A DNA stretch of 64,000 nucleotides from Streptosporangium carneum. Its GTDB lineage: Bacteria; Actinomycetota; Actinomycetes; Streptosporangiales; Streptosporangiaceae. The notes beneath the pieces are model-generated. The model saw nothing but the letters and a program-made list of their open reading frames with translations, was not told the DNA's origin and did no database searches. Location of the stretch: the NCBI RefSeq assembly GCF_027922005.1, contig NZ_BSEV01000027.1:1-64000 (forward strand). Direction: 5' to 3'. The position numbers and the translations under genes are program-made. Of this stretch, positions 1-9,720 are shown piece after piece (positions within the stretch are counted from its first letter, which is position 1; the number at the start of each line of letters is the position of its first letter).

Positions 1-1
1 C

Positions 2-3000
2 AAGAACGCCAAGAACGAGGAGACCACCTACCGCTACACCGCGGCCGGGGACCTGGCCGAGCAGACCAGCCCATCCGGCCTGGTCACGGCGTTCACCTAC
101 GACGCAGTCGGCCGGATGATCTCCCGTAAGGAGATCTCCCAGGCGCACCCTGCGGGAGTGACCACCACGTTCACCTACGACGGGGTGGGGCGGCTGCTGA
201 CCCAGACCGGGGCCGGGGTGAAGAACGAGGTCACCGACGTCACCCACACCGCCAAGACGACCCTCACCTACGACGCCGACGGCAACCGGCTCACCGAGAC
301 GCTGTCCGACCTGACCGGCGGGGACCCGGCGCGCACCGTCACTTACGCCTACGACACGCACGGCCGCGTGGAGACGGTCACCGACCCCGAGAACGGGGTG
401 ACTCATGCCGCCTGGGATGTCACCGGTGCCCAGGTCTCGGCGACCGACCCGATGGGGACCGTGACCACATTCGGCTACACCGAACGTGGTGAACTGGCCA
501 CCACGACGCTGAAGAGCTGGACCGGCAGCCCGGTCAACCCGCAGCCCGCCCAGGACAAGGTACTGGAGTCGATCGCCTACGACTTCGCAGGCCGATTGGC
601 CAGCAAGGTCGACGCGATGGGGCGCAAGACCTCCTACAACTACTTCACCGACAACCGCCTGTCGCAGGTGATCGCCGACGACGTCCGGCTGAACGGCTCC
701 ACCACCCCCACCGACGTGGTGCTGCAGGCCAACACCTACGACGCGGCTGGCAACCTCACCGAACAGGTCACCGGTGGCGGCAAGAGCACCGTCGTCCGCG
801 TCTACGACGCCGCTGGCCGAACCACCTCCAGCACGCTGGACCCGGCCGACCTCAACCGTAAGACCGCCTACGTCTACGACGCGCGCGGCAACGTCATGCG
901 CACGACCTTCACCGGCGCGGGCACCACGCGCACCGAAATCACCGACTATCAGCACAACACGCTGGGCCAGGTGACCCGGCAGGAGGTGGAGAACGGCACC
1001 GTCGACCTAGTGGCCACCAGCACCTACGACGACCGGGGCCTGCTGACCGCCACGACCGACCCGCGCGGCAACGCCTCCGGTGCCACCGCCGCCGATTTCA
1101 CCACCACGATGCGCTACGACATCGCCGGGCAACTGGTGGAGGTCAAAGCACCGCAGGCGACGATCGAGAAGAACGGCACGGCCGCCGCCGGCAGGCCCAC
1201 GACCAAGCATGGCTACAACACCGCTGGTGAGTTCACTCAGAACGTCGATGCCGAGGGCCGCACCGTCACCTCAGCCTATGACAAGACGGGCCGTCTACTT
1301 TCGACCACTTCGCCGTCCTACACCCCGCCGGGGGGGACTGCGGTCACTCCGACGGCCGCCTTCACCTACGACGCGGCGGGCCGCCGCACCCAGGTCACCG
1401 ACGAGCGTGGGTATGTCACCAAGACCGACTATGACGCGCTGGGCCGCCCGGTGCGCAAGACCGACCCCGGGCCGTCCGGCCCTGGAGGTGTATGGGTGTC
1501 GGAGTTCGACCTGCTGGGCGAGCAGCTCGCCGCGGTCGATCCGACCGGCGCTCGCACCGAGGCGACCTACGACGACCTGGGCCGGAAGATCACCCAGACC
1601 CAGATCGAGCGCACTCCTGCTGCTGCGGCCTACACCACCGCGCTGACCTATGACGCCGCGAACAACCTCACCAAAACCGTCGCGCCGGGCAACAAGACCA
1701 CCAATTTCACGGTCAACGCGGCCGGGGAGGTCACCAGGGAGTCTGACCCGCTGACCCACGACACCACCTACGGCTACGACATTCGAGGCCGCCAGACCAA
1801 GGTCACCGACGCCCTCGGCAACGCCACCGAGGCCGTCTACGACCTGGCCGGGCGCAAGACCTCCGTCAAGAACCTCGACAACACCAGCGCAACGGTGCGC
1901 ACCGTCGGCTACGGCTACGACCTGGCAGGCAACGCGACCAGCACCACCTCCGCCGAGGGATACGTTACCAACCGCACCTTCGACGCGCTGAACCGGACGA
2001 CCTCGCTCATTGAGCCGGTCACCAGTACCAAGACGATCACCACCACGTTCGGCTACGACGCCACCGGCGCCCGTACCCGCCTGACCGACGGTCGCGGCAA
2101 CGTCACCTGGACCACCTACAACAGCCTGAGCCTGGCCGAGTCGGTGATCGAGCCGTCCACCACCGCCCACCCCAACGCGGCCGACCGCACCTGGACCACC
2201 GTCTACGACGCCGCCACCAATCCGGTGGCCACCATCCAGCCGGGCGGGGTGCGCGTGGACCGCACTTTCGACCACCTGGGCCGGATGACCAAGCAGACCG
2301 GCACCGGCGCCTCGGTCACCACCCCCGACCGCGACGTCACCTACGACCAGGCCGGCCGGACCACCGCGATCGGCGACTACACCCTGGAGTACAACGACCG
2401 CAGCCTCTTGACCAAGGTGTCCAAGGCCACCGTCCAGGTGGCCACCTACGCCTACGACGCGCTCGGCAACCCCACCCAGCGGGTCGACCCGACCGGCACG
2501 GCGAACTTCACCTACGACAACGCCAACCGTCTGGCCACCGCCGGTGACCCGGTCACCGGCCACACCTGGACCTACGGCTACGACAACGCCGACCGCCTCA
2601 CCAGCCAGACCTCCGCGAGCCCGGTCAACACCCAGTCCTACACCTACGACGCCGTCGACCGGCCGGCCACCCACACGCTGAAGAACAGCTCCGGCACCCA
2701 GCTGGCCAAGGTCACCTACGGCTGGGACAAGGATGACAACCTCACCGGCAAGACCACCGTCGGCACCGCCGGAGCCGGCGCCCACACTTATGGTTACGAC
2801 CGCTCAGGCAGGTTGACCTCCTGGACCGCCCCCGCTGGCACCACCGCCTACACCTGGGACGACGCCGGCAACCGCACCGGCGCCGGATCCAAGACCTACA
2901 CCTACGACGAGCGCAACCGCCTGACCTCCGGCGACGGCACCGACTACACCTACACCCCGCGCGGCACGACGGCGACCGAGACCAAGGCGGGCACCACCCG

Positions 3001-4534
3001 CAACCTGGCCTTCGACGCCTTCGACCGGCTCATCACCGACGGCGACGTCAGCTACGGCTACGACGCGCTCGGCCGGACCACCTCCCGCACCAAGGGCCCC
3101 GACCAGCAGCGCTACGTCTACTCCGGGCTGACCAACGACATCGCCGCCGTCACCGACGCCGTCGGCGCCGTCCAGGCCAAGTACGGCCGTGACCCGTCCG
3201 GTGGTTTGCTCGGCCTGCAGGAGGGTGGCACCACCGCCCTGGGCACGATGACCGACCTGCACGGTGACGTGGTGGGCACCTTCTCCGGCACCGCGCTGGT
3301 GGACTCGGTGGCCTTCGACCCGTTCGGCGCCGTCACCCACCGCACCGGCGCCACCCGCGCGCTGGGCTACCAGGGCGAGTACACCGACCCGGACACCGGC
3401 AAGGTCAACATGCACGCCCGCTGGTACCGGCCCGGCACAGGTGCGTTTGCCTCCCGCGACACCGCCATCCTCGCCCCGAATCCGTCCGTTCAGGCCAACC
3501 GCTACACCTACGGCAACGCCGCCCCGCTCACCGGAACCGACCCCACCGGCCACAGCACAGTGATTCAGACAGGTGGTTCGACTGGAGGCAGGGGAGGAAG
3601 CCCTGGGTGGCAGGGGGCTATCCCCAGCCCTGTGTCGTCGACCGGCGCGTACGGAGACTGGGTGGTGCCGCCGCCCATGAGCCGGAACGGGCCGGAGTAC
3701 GCCTACGGCGAGAACTGCTGTGTGACGTTCAACGGGACTACCGAGGCGGACTTCGATTGGTACAACGACCACTTTGGCGAGTGGACAAGGCTTCCGCTGC
3801 TTGGGCGTGATGAGGCCGAGAGGCTAGGCCTCATGGAAAACGGCAGAGAAATAGATCAAAAAGACTACTGGGAGGCCGACTGGGATGTCCGGCTGAAGTA
3901 CATAAAAAAATGGTCTCCGACGCTGAGCGAAGAAAAGCTTCTCATCAACTGGGTAATGGCAGGGGGATGGGATAAGGCTCTTGAGGCTTTGTCCAAGGCC
4001 AATAAAAATATGCTGGCTGCGCGCGCCGGCGGGAAGGCGTCACCTTACGATTCTGTCGTAAGCGACAAAGAGATACAGGAGTGTCTCGACAAGCTCGGTC
4101 CATACAAGTGTCAAACGATTCAATCAATAAGGCATTTCGTTAATCAATTCGTCAACGAGAGGACGAAAGAGAAGAGCTGGGCAAGGAATGCGCTCAGGCA
4201 TTTCGTGGGAATAGTCATGATATGCAAGGAATTTGACTGCAAGGTAGCGAAAACGATTGCCGACATTCACGAAAAGTATATAAATAAAAACGACCCAAAA
4301 GAGGTCAGGGATAGCGAATTCGACAAAGTAATCAACGACATGGCGATTAAATATTACAATAAGAATAAGGCCGTGATAGAGCGATCCCTCTCTTCCAGTG
4401 GACTGCTTTATCGCATATTTACGGGAGGGGTGTGGGCGGTGTGCGGCGAGAAAATAACTCCCGCAACGGATCCGGTATCATGCAAGGACGTGAACGCCGA
4501 TCCTTACGGTGAGTTCAAGGGCGTGAAATTGTAG
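2..4534 (+). CDS. RHS/YD-repeat polymorphic toxin, 5' end outside window
   Basis: The frame is open from base 2, so the start and N-terminal domains lie upstream of the window. Up to about 3550 it consists of dozens of YD repeats (TYDxxGR, YDxxGN) and the RHS-associated core with DPFG, GYQGEYTDPDTGK and ARWYRP. RHS cores form a hollow cocoon enclosing a C-terminal toxin. After the boundary DPTGH (near 3553) the protein no longer matches its paralogue at 11273-18853, and from about 3830 the DNA becomes clearly AT-richer. The tip has RNALRHF, then ADIHE, then DSEFD (about 4183-4350). This spacing resembles DUF6973-type domains (NAFRHA...DAHE...D..N). The activity is unknown, and the DUF6973 link is my inference from the motif pattern. 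The gene downstream probably encodes its immunity protein. The RHS call is very secure; the toxin type is uncertain. Confidence 0.95.
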   Translation, partial: KNAKNEETTYRYTAAGDLAEQTSPSGLVTAFTYDAVGRMISRKEISQAHPAGVTTTFTYDGVGRLLTQTGAGVKNEVTDVTHTAKTTLTYDADGNRLTETLSDLTGGDPARTVTYAYDTHGRVETVTDPENGVTHAAWDVTGAQVSATDPMGTVTTFGYTERGELATTTLKSWTGSPVNPQPAQDKVLESIAYDFAGRLASKVDAMGRKTSYNYFTDNRLSQVIADDVRLNGSTTPTDVVLQANTYDAAGNLTEQVTGGGKSTVVRVYDAAGRTTSSTLDPADLNRKTAYVYDARGNVMRTTFTGAGTTRTEITDYQHNTLGQVTRQEVENGTVDLVATSTYDDRGLLTATTDPRGNASGATAADFTTTMRYDIAGQLVEVKAPQATIEKNGTAAAGRPTTKHGYNTAGEFTQNVDAEGRTVTSAYDKTGRLLSTTSPSYTPPGGTAVTPTAAFTYDAAGRRTQVTDERGYVTKTDYDALGRPVRKTDPGPSGPGGVWVSEFDLLGEQLAAVDPTGARTEATYDDLGRKITQTQIERTPAAAAYTTALTYDAANNLTKTVAPGNKTTNFTVNAAGEVTRESDPLTHDTTYGYDIRGRQTKVTDALGNATEAVYDLAGRKTSVKNLDNTSATVRTVGYGYDLAGNATSTTSAEGYVTNRTFDALNRTTSLIEPVTSTKTITTTFGYDATGARTRLTDGRGNVTWTTYNSLSLAESVIEPSTTAHPNAADRTWTTVYDAATNPVATIQPGGVRVDRTFDHLGRMTKQTGTGASVTTPDRDVTYDQAGRTTAIGDYTLEYNDRSLLTKVSKATVQVATYAYDALGNPTQRVDPTGTANFTYDNANRLATAGDPVTGHTWTYGYDNADRLTSQTSASPVNTQSYTYDAVDRPATHTLKNSSGTQLAKVTYGWDKDDNLTGKTTVGTAGAGAHTYGYDRSGRLTSWTAPAGTTAYTWDDAGNRTGAGSKTYTYDERNRLTSGDGTDYTYTPRGTTATETKAGTTRNLAFDAFDRLITDGDVSYGYDALGRTTSRTKGPDQQRYVYSGLTNDIAAVTDAVGAVQAKYGRDPSGGLLGLQEGGTTALGTMTDLHGDVVGTFSGTALVDSVAFDPFGAVTHRTGATRALGYQGEYTDPDTGKVNMHARWYRPGTGAFASRDTAILAPNPSVQANRYTYGNAAPLTGTDPTGHSTVIQTGGSTGGRGGSPGWQGAIPSPVSSTGAYGDWVVPPPMSRNGPEYAYGENCCVTFNGTTEADFDWYNDHFGEWTRLPLLGRDEAERLGLMENGREIDQKDYWEADWDVRLKYIKKWSPTLSEEKLLINWVMAGGWDKALEALSKANKNMLAARAGGKASPYDSVVSDKEIQECLDKLGPYKCQTIQSIRHFVNQFVNERTKEKSWARNALRHFVGIVMICKEFDCKVAKTIADIHEKYINKNDPKEVRDSEFDKVINDMAIKYYNKNKAVIERSLSSSGLLYRIFTGGVWAVCGEKITPATDPVSCKDVNADPYGEFKGVKL

Positions 4535-4587
4535 CCGTCCCAAAGAATTAAAACGACCGCCTTAAAGACGGAGTTACTTCTACCGGA

Positions 4588-4635
4588 AACCGCCCAGTAG
4601 AATACGGAGTCAGTCCCGTATTCTACTGGGCGGTT
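4588..4635. terminator. Perfect 20-bp hairpin after RHS gene
   Basis: A perfect 20-bp inverted repeat (arms 4588-4607 and 4616-4635) encloses an 8-nt loop. It lies 54 nt after the RHS stop and about 92 nt before the next gene. There is no T-tract, as is usual for actinomycete terminators. It would terminate or attenuate RHS transcription before the candidate immunity gene, which may let the two be expressed at different levels. Confidence 0.75.
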
Positions 4636-4727
4636 GAGGGAATGCTAGAGGTTGCCGATGACGCGCCAGTAATTACCTCCCGCGGCCGCGACTTTCTCTT
4701 TCGGAGGGATCGCGGTAGACTCCTCCT

Positions 4728-5240
4728 GTGAGAAGTCGTTCTATTGGCATACTGGCTCTTATTTTTCTAGCTGGATCAATCCTCGCCCTAGTCACCTCAT
4801 GCCGGGGGTGGTTTCTGAGGACCGAAGTAAGCGATTGTTCGGCTAACGATAGAAAACTGATTCCCGAGCTCGTGTCTCAAAAAATCCTCAGCGCTCATCC
4901 ACCTGGCGCCACAAAAAGCGGAAGTGGTTATTCTGGGTGCGACAGTGACGACTCGTACGCATACGCAGGAAGCTCTTACGCTTTCTCCGGTTCCTTCGCC
5001 GACGTTCTATCATTCTACAGGGCGGCAGCCGAGAAAGATGGGTGGCAGCCGGTGGGTGAGGACACGTCTCCGGAGATAAACAAGAAAAACTACTGCTTCC
5101 GAAAGTCAATAGATGCCACCACGGCCTACTTCTCTGTAGAACTACTGAAGAAGCAAGAGAAGGGAAAAGATATAAAGTATGACGTAGCAGTTTCCTCTAG
5201 TCATGAAGAAGCTCCTGCGGACGGCGGTATTCTGTGCTGA
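4728..5240 (+). CDS. Putative lipoprotein, candidate immunity protein of RHS tip
   Basis: A 170-residue protein with a basic N-terminus, a hydrophobic stretch and a lipobox-like VTSC whose Cys is residue 25. It is therefore probably a lipoprotein on the outer face of the membrane. The mature part is Ser/Asp/Tyr-rich and contains SFADVLSFYRAAAEKDGWQPV, a layout common in small actinomycete lipoproteins of unknown role. The start is GTG with only a weak GGAGGG about 20 nt upstream, so the exact start is uncertain. It shares the lower GC content of the preceding toxin tip, sits directly behind it in the same direction, and is followed by decayed DNA. These are the usual position and composition of a cognate immunity gene. 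That role is inferred, not shown. Confidence 0.7.
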   Translation: MRSRSIGILALIFLAGSILALVTSCRGWFLRTEVSDCSANDRKLIPELVSQKILSAHPPGATKSGSGYSGCDSDDSYAYAGSSYAFSGSFADVLSFYRAAAEKDGWQPVGEDTSPEINKKNYCFRKSIDATTAYFSVELLKKQEKGKDIKYDVAVSSSHEEAPADGGILC

Positions 5241-5530
5241 TGAAGTGAGCGTCGTTTTCGCCATGTTAAGCAGGAATCTGCGTGTGATCATGATAAGAAG
5301 ATCGGGCTATTCGCTGACGATGCCGTCGATCCGCCCGCTCAGCAGGTCGGCGTGACCGTCGTGCCGAACATACCCCTCAATCATGCGCAGGTAAGGCCGG
5401 AATATGCGGGGGATGTATCGCCGCGCCTCTGGCCGAACAGAAGCACGGCTTTGTCCCCTTTGGCTCAGGTCGGCTGAGCTGCGCGAACGCCTCATTTGGG
5501 CCTGGTGGCGCGTTTCTTACCGACACCCCT
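5241..5530. other. Gene-poor stretch with possible minus-strand fragment
   Basis: No complete gene is visible. On the minus strand, about 5310-5425 reads as a coding-like tail (YIPRIFRPYLRMIEGYVRHD...) ending in a stop, but I do not recognise it. The motif GTGATCATGAT occurs at 5284-5294 and again at 5856-5866; the same motif, one copy with a single mismatch, occurs twice near the intact recombinase (23086-23096 and 23487-23497). Confidence 0.4.
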
Positions 5531-5884
5531 ACTCGGCCAGCCTCTCGGCGGTGGTCGGCAACGGGGTGCGGCCGTGCATCGCGCACCAGGTGGTGAACGC
5601 GGTCCAGTCCCGGGCGTAGGCACGGCTGGTGGTGACGAACCCGTCAGCCACCCGGGCCCGCGCCGCGGGCGACAGCGCCCGGTCGGCCTCGGCCCCGGGG
5701 TGATCGGCCGGGACGGCGACCGCGAAGGGCGCACCGTACCCGCCAGAGGGCCAGGCGGGCAGCAGGGTCCCGGCGAGCAGAGCCGGACCAGGCGCTCTGG
5801 CCCGGGGTCCGGATCGGGGATGGAGGGACGAGCACCGGTCCTTCGCAGAGCGGAGGTGATCATGATTCCGGGTTGCGATAAGCA
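5531..5884 (-). pseudogene. Fragment of tyrosine recombinase N-terminus
   Basis: This DNA matches the first quarter of the intact recombinase at 21927-23093. Shared stretches include LSPAARARVADGF, RAYARDW.AFT.WC and HGRTPLP.TAE.LAE. The first codons after the equivalent ATG (5863) are shifted by an extra base, so the fragment is not translatable from that start. The homology ends at about 5531, where the frame runs into a stop right after LAE; no SAM-like rest or catalytic domain remains. At the other end the match continues past the start codon through GGGTTGCGATAAGCA and stops at 5884/5885, exactly where the intact copy enters the middle of the loop of its inverted repeat. It is a non-functional relic of a related mobile element. 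Confidence 0.85.
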
Positions 5885-6036
5885 TGGTGATGCGCGCCCG
5901 CTGCGCGGCGGCGAACGCCAAACTCGGTCGCCCTGGAAGTCCTGGTGGTCGACGAGTCGCACTCCATGCGACAGGCTGCCGGGGAAAGCAGCCGCCTCAG
6001 GCCAGGTCCAACTGGCGTAAGCCCGTGCGACCTCGC

Positions 6037-9000
6037 TCAGGGGCAGATTCGCTGGTATGGCTGGCCGGGGACGTACTGCTGCCATTCCTGCGGGGTGAGG
6101 GAGCGGCCCATGACGGCGCAGACCGCCGCGGACGGGTCCGTAGGTAGCTTCACCGCCCACAGGCGGACGGTCTTGTCCGCGCCGCCGGTGACCAGCAGTC
6201 GGCCGTCGGGGCTGAAGGCCAGCGCGTTCACCGCACCGTCATGGCCCAGCATGGGGGTGCCGATCGGGCGGCGGGTGGCGACGTCCCACAACTGGACGTG
6301 TCTGTCCTTGCCCGCGCTGGCCAGGGTGGTGCCGTCCGGGCTGAAGGCGAGCCCGGTCACCGTATCGGTGTGGCCGGTCAACGGGGCGCCGAGCGGGCGA
6401 CGCGTGGCGACGTCCCACAGCCGGACAGTCGCATCATCCGTGGTGGCCAGGGTGGTGCCGTCCGGGCTGAAGGCCACCGCGACGACTGAAGGGGCGTGGC
6501 TGGTCAGCGGGGCACCGATCAAGCGGCGGGTACGGACATCCCAGAGCTGGGTGCCCCAGGCGCTACCGGTGGTGGCCAGCAGGCGGCCGTCGGGGCTGAA
6601 GGCCACCGCGTTAGCGTCGGTGAGGCTCAGGTCGCTGGTCAGTGGGGTGCCGATCGGACGGTGGGTGGCGGTGTCCCACAGCTGGACGGCACCGTCCTTG
6701 CCGGCGGTGGCCAGGGTGGTGCCGTCCGGGCTGAACGCGACCGCGGTGACGCCACGCCCATGACCGGTCAACGGGGCACCGACCAGGCGGCGGGTGGTGA
6801 CATTCCACAGCCGGGCGCTCCCGTTGTCATCGCCGGTGGCCAGGGTGGTGCCGTCCGGGCTGAACGCGACTGCGGTGACGCCACGCCCGTGACCGGTCAA
6901 CGGGGCACCGATCAGGTGATGGGTGGCGACGTTCCACAGCCGGAGGGTTGTGTCCTCCTCGGCGGTGGCCAGCAGGCGGCCGTCGGGGCTGAAGGCGACC
7001 GCGTTGACGCCCAGCGCGTGGCCGGTGGCCGGGACATCGGTCGGGCGGTGCAGGGTGGTGTCCCACAGCCGGGTGGTGCCGTCCCGGCTCGTGGTGGCCA
7101 GCAGGCGGCCGTCCGGACTGAAGATGAGGTCGGAGATGCCCTGGCTGTGGCCGGTCAGTGGGGTGTCGATCAGGCGGCGGGTGGTGAGGTCCCACAGCCG
7201 GATGCGACTGCTTGTGCCCACATCGGAGGTGGCCAGCAGGCGGCCGTCCAGGCTGAAGGCCAGCTCACCGGCCCGTTCAACGGGCAGCTTGCCGATCAGG
7301 CGGCCGGTGGCGACCTCCCACAGGCGCACGGGTTCGTCCTGGCCGAAGGTGGCCAGCAGGCGGCCGTCCGGACTGAACCGCACGCTGCGGTAGACACTGA
7401 CGCCGTCGATGAACAGGGTGCCGGTCATACGGCGGGTGGTGACATCCCACAGCTGCAGGCGTCTGTCGTCGGTGGGGGCGACGGCCACGGTGTCGCCGTC
7501 CGGGCTGAGGGCCGTCATGAGGACGGTGGTGACACGGGCCGTAGACAAACTGGTGATGAGACGCCGGGAGGCGACGTCCCACCGCTGCACGGTCCCGTTG
7601 GCACTGACCGTGTGGAGCGTGGCGCCGTCCGGGCTGAACCGCACCAGGGTGACGACGGTGATGTGGTTGGTGAGCAGCGTGGCCAGAGGGCGGCGGGTGG
7701 CGACATTCCACAACTGCACGCTTTGACCGCCCGCGGCGGCCAGTATCGTCCCGTCCGGGCTGAACGCCATCGTGTGGACGCTGCTGCCGTGGGCGGAGCC
7801 GGTGGGCAAAACGCGGAAAGAGCGTCGGGTGGCGACCTCCCACAGCCGCACTTCTCCGTCATCGTTTCCGGTGGCCAGCGTGCGGCCGTCCGGGCTGAAC
7901 ACCGCTGTGTTCACGGCGCCGGTGGAGCTGTTCAGCACGCCGCGCAGGGAACCGGCCAGCGTGGCGAGCATGCCATGGCGAGCCTCGTCGGTGGGGGCGA
8001 AATGCCAAGAGGCGGCGGCCAGCAGCCCGGACAGCGCCGGGTCGGTGGCGGCCAGTTCGTCGCTGCTTTTCGCGATCAGCCGGGCCAGGACTTCCTTGCC
8101 TTGGGCGTCGGCCTGCCGGGCGGCGGTGACCGCGGCCACCGCGGCACCCGAGGCCACGACGGCCAGGACGGCCAGGACGGCCACCGCCAGCCGCGCCAGC
8201 TTCTTGCGGCGGGCGGCGGCGTGTTCGGCCCGCTCAGCCGCCTGCACGGAGGCGTTCAGGAAGGCGTGCTCGGTGACGGTGAGGTCGTCGGGGCGGCCCA
8301 GCAGTGGCTGGGCGGCGGCCAGGCGCGCTCCCTGATAGAGGGCGCCGGGGTCTCGGTTGTGGTCGTGCCAGATGGTGGCGGCCTCGCCCAGGCGGCGGCG
8401 CAGGCGCAGCAGCTCGCGCTCCTGGTCGATCCAGGTCCGCAGCCGCGGCCAGGCGGAGATCAGCGCTTCATGGGCCAGCTCGACGTGGTGTTCGTGCAGC
8501 GTCACCAGCCGGGCCTGGGCGAGCTGCTCCAGGGCGACCTCGGGGCAGGCGGCGGGGTTGAAGTCGTCGTAGAAGGCTGGGCAGCGGGTGTCGGCCGCCT
8601 GATCACCCGGGTTGACCAGCCGCAGCAGCACCCGTTTGGCCTGGTCGGCCTCCTGCGGGGGCAGCCGGGTGTAGAGGCGTTCGGCGGTGGCGGCGATCGC
8701 GCCGTGCACTCCACCGGCCCGCTCGTAGCCCTCCAGGGTGAGCAGGGTGCCGCGGCGGCGCCGCCAGGTCTCCAGAAGGGCGTGCGACATCAGCGGCAGC
8801 CCGCCGGGTTCCCTGACGACCTCGTCGACGATCCTGACGGTCAGGGCGCGTTCCACGATCAGCCCGGCCGCCGCGGCCGGTTTGACGATCGCCTCACGCA
8901 ACTCTTCCCGGCTCATCGGCCCGACCAGCACGGTCGCGCCCTGCAGGGCGTGGGTCAGGCCGGGGTGTTCGGCGCAGCGGCCGAAGAAGTCGGCCCGCAC

Positions 9001-9720
9001 CGCGAGAACCACCCGCCCTCCGCCCGGCCGGGCAGCCTCCAGCAGGGCATCGATGAACGCGGCCCGCTCGAGCGGATCCGCGCACAGGGTGAACAGCTCC
9101 TCGAACTGGTCGACCACCACCAGCCCACCCCCACCCCTGGTCGCGCTGGTGGTGAGGGTGTCGGCATGCTCGCGCATCGGATGCGCGCCAGGGGTGAACA
9201 CCACGGCCTCCGGCACCGGCTCGCCCAGAGCTCCTTTTCGGGCTGCGGGAATCAGACCAGCGCGCAGCAGGGAGGACTTGCCGCTGCCCGAGGGCCCGAA
9301 TACCGCGGCGAAGCGGTGCCGTCCCAGCAGCTCTGTCAGCTGCTCCAACAGCCGTTGCCGACCGAAGAACCGGTCGTGGTCGGCCGTGTTGTAGTGCGCC
9401 AGGCCCTGATACGGCGCGGCTTGTTCCTCTCCCTCCTCACTAGGAGCAGGGGAGGCCTGCTCGTCGGCCACCTGTCGCCAGCGCGCCTGCCAGACGGCGA
9501 CATCCCCATCGCATGCCTGAACGTAGGCCGCCACCACCGGCCAGGACGCCAGCTGCTGCCCGGCGGCAGCCCGTGACAGGGCGGTGATCGAATACCCCGC
9601 CCGGCGGGCCATCTCCCGGTAGGTCAGGCCGCCGGCCTCCTGACGGAGTTTACGAAGTTCGTAGGCGAAACGCGGTACCGATCCCGCGGCAGGGTCCAGA
9701 GGAGTCTCGCTGCGGCCCAC
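6037..9720 (-). CDS. HTH-nSTAND ATPase with 14 WD40 repeats
   Basis: A 1227-residue protein. Residues 15-85 form an XRE-like helix-turn-helix; residues 105-500 an nSTAND1-type NTPase with Walker A GPSGSGKSS (142-150) and Walker B LVVVDQFEELF (about 200-210); about 508-532 is one hydrophobic transmembrane-like segment; from about 600 to the end come 14 WD40 blades, each with FSPDG and LW[DEN]V, enough for two seven-bladed propellers. STAND ATPases are signal-integrating switches: ligand sensing by the propeller would drive nucleotide-dependent oligomerisation. The HTH may bind DNA or be a protein-protein adaptor. The start is GTG at 9720 with AGGGAG seven bases upstream. It is divergent from an AraC regulator. 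Its ligand is unknown; regulatory, developmental and antiphage roles are all possible for this architecture. Confidence 0.93.
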   Translation of the reverse strand: MGRSETPLDPAAGSVPRFAYELRKLRQEAGGLTYREMARRAGYSITALSRAAAGQQLASWPVVAAYVQACDGDVAVWQARWRQVADEQASPAPSEEGEEQAAPYQGLAHYNTADHDRFFGRQRLLEQLTELLGRHRFAAVFGPSGSGKSSLLRAGLIPAARKGALGEPVPEAVVFTPGAHPMREHADTLTTSATRGGGGLVVVDQFEELFTLCADPLERAAFIDALLEAARPGGGRVVLAVRADFFGRCAEHPGLTHALQGATVLVGPMSREELREAIVKPAAAAGLIVERALTVRIVDEVVREPGGLPLMSHALLETWRRRRGTLLTLEGYERAGGVHGAIAATAERLYTRLPPQEADQAKRVLLRLVNPGDQAADTRCPAFYDDFNPAACPEVALEQLAQARLVTLHEHHVELAHEALISAWPRLRTWIDQERELLRLRRRLGEAATIWHDHNRDPGALYQGARLAAAQPLLGRPDDLTVTEHAFLNASVQAAERAEHAAARRKKLARLAVAVLAVLAVVASGAAVAAVTAARQADAQGKEVLARLIAKSSDELAATDPALSGLLAAASWHFAPTDEARHGMLATLAGSLRGVLNSSTGAVNTAVFSPDGRTLATGNDDGEVRLWEVATRRSFRVLPTGSAHGSSVHTMAFSPDGTILAAAGGQSVQLWNVATRRPLATLLTNHITVVTLVRFSPDGATLHTVSANGTVQRWDVASRRLITSLSTARVTTVLMTALSPDGDTVAVAPTDDRRLQLWDVTTRRMTGTLFIDGVSVYRSVRFSPDGRLLATFGQDEPVRLWEVATGRLIGKLPVERAGELAFSLDGRLLATSDVGTSSRIRLWDLTTRRLIDTPLTGHSQGISDLIFSPDGRLLATTSRDGTTRLWDTTLHRPTDVPATGHALGVNAVAFSPDGRLLATAEEDTTLRLWNVATHHLIGAPLTGHGRGVTAVAFSPDGTTLATGDDNGSARLWNVTTRRLVGAPLTGHGRGVTAVAFSPDGTTLATAGKDGAVQLWDTATHRPIGTPLTSDLSLTDANAVAFSPDGRLLATTGSAWGTQLWDVRTRRLIGAPLTSHAPSVVAVAFSPDGTTLATTDDATVRLWDVATRRPLGAPLTGHTDTVTGLAFSPDGTTLASAGKDRHVQLWDVATRRPIGTPMLGHDGAVNALAFSPDGRLLVTGGADKTVRLWAVKLPTDPSAAVCAVMGRSLTPQEWQQYVPGQPYQRICP

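Noticed and set aside
6180..7930. Regular repeats of about 125 bp that could look like a tandem-repeat or CRISPR-like array
   Set aside because: They are the codons of WD40 blades (FSPDG...LWDV), variable in length and sequence, with no spacer structure.
6496..9576. Long open frame (about 1,026 codons) on the plus strand opposite the nSTAND-WD40 gene
   Set aside because: It is a mirror of the real gene in GC-rich DNA, with low-complexity Gly/Ala/Gln composition and no domain; the minus-strand gene shows full domain structure.
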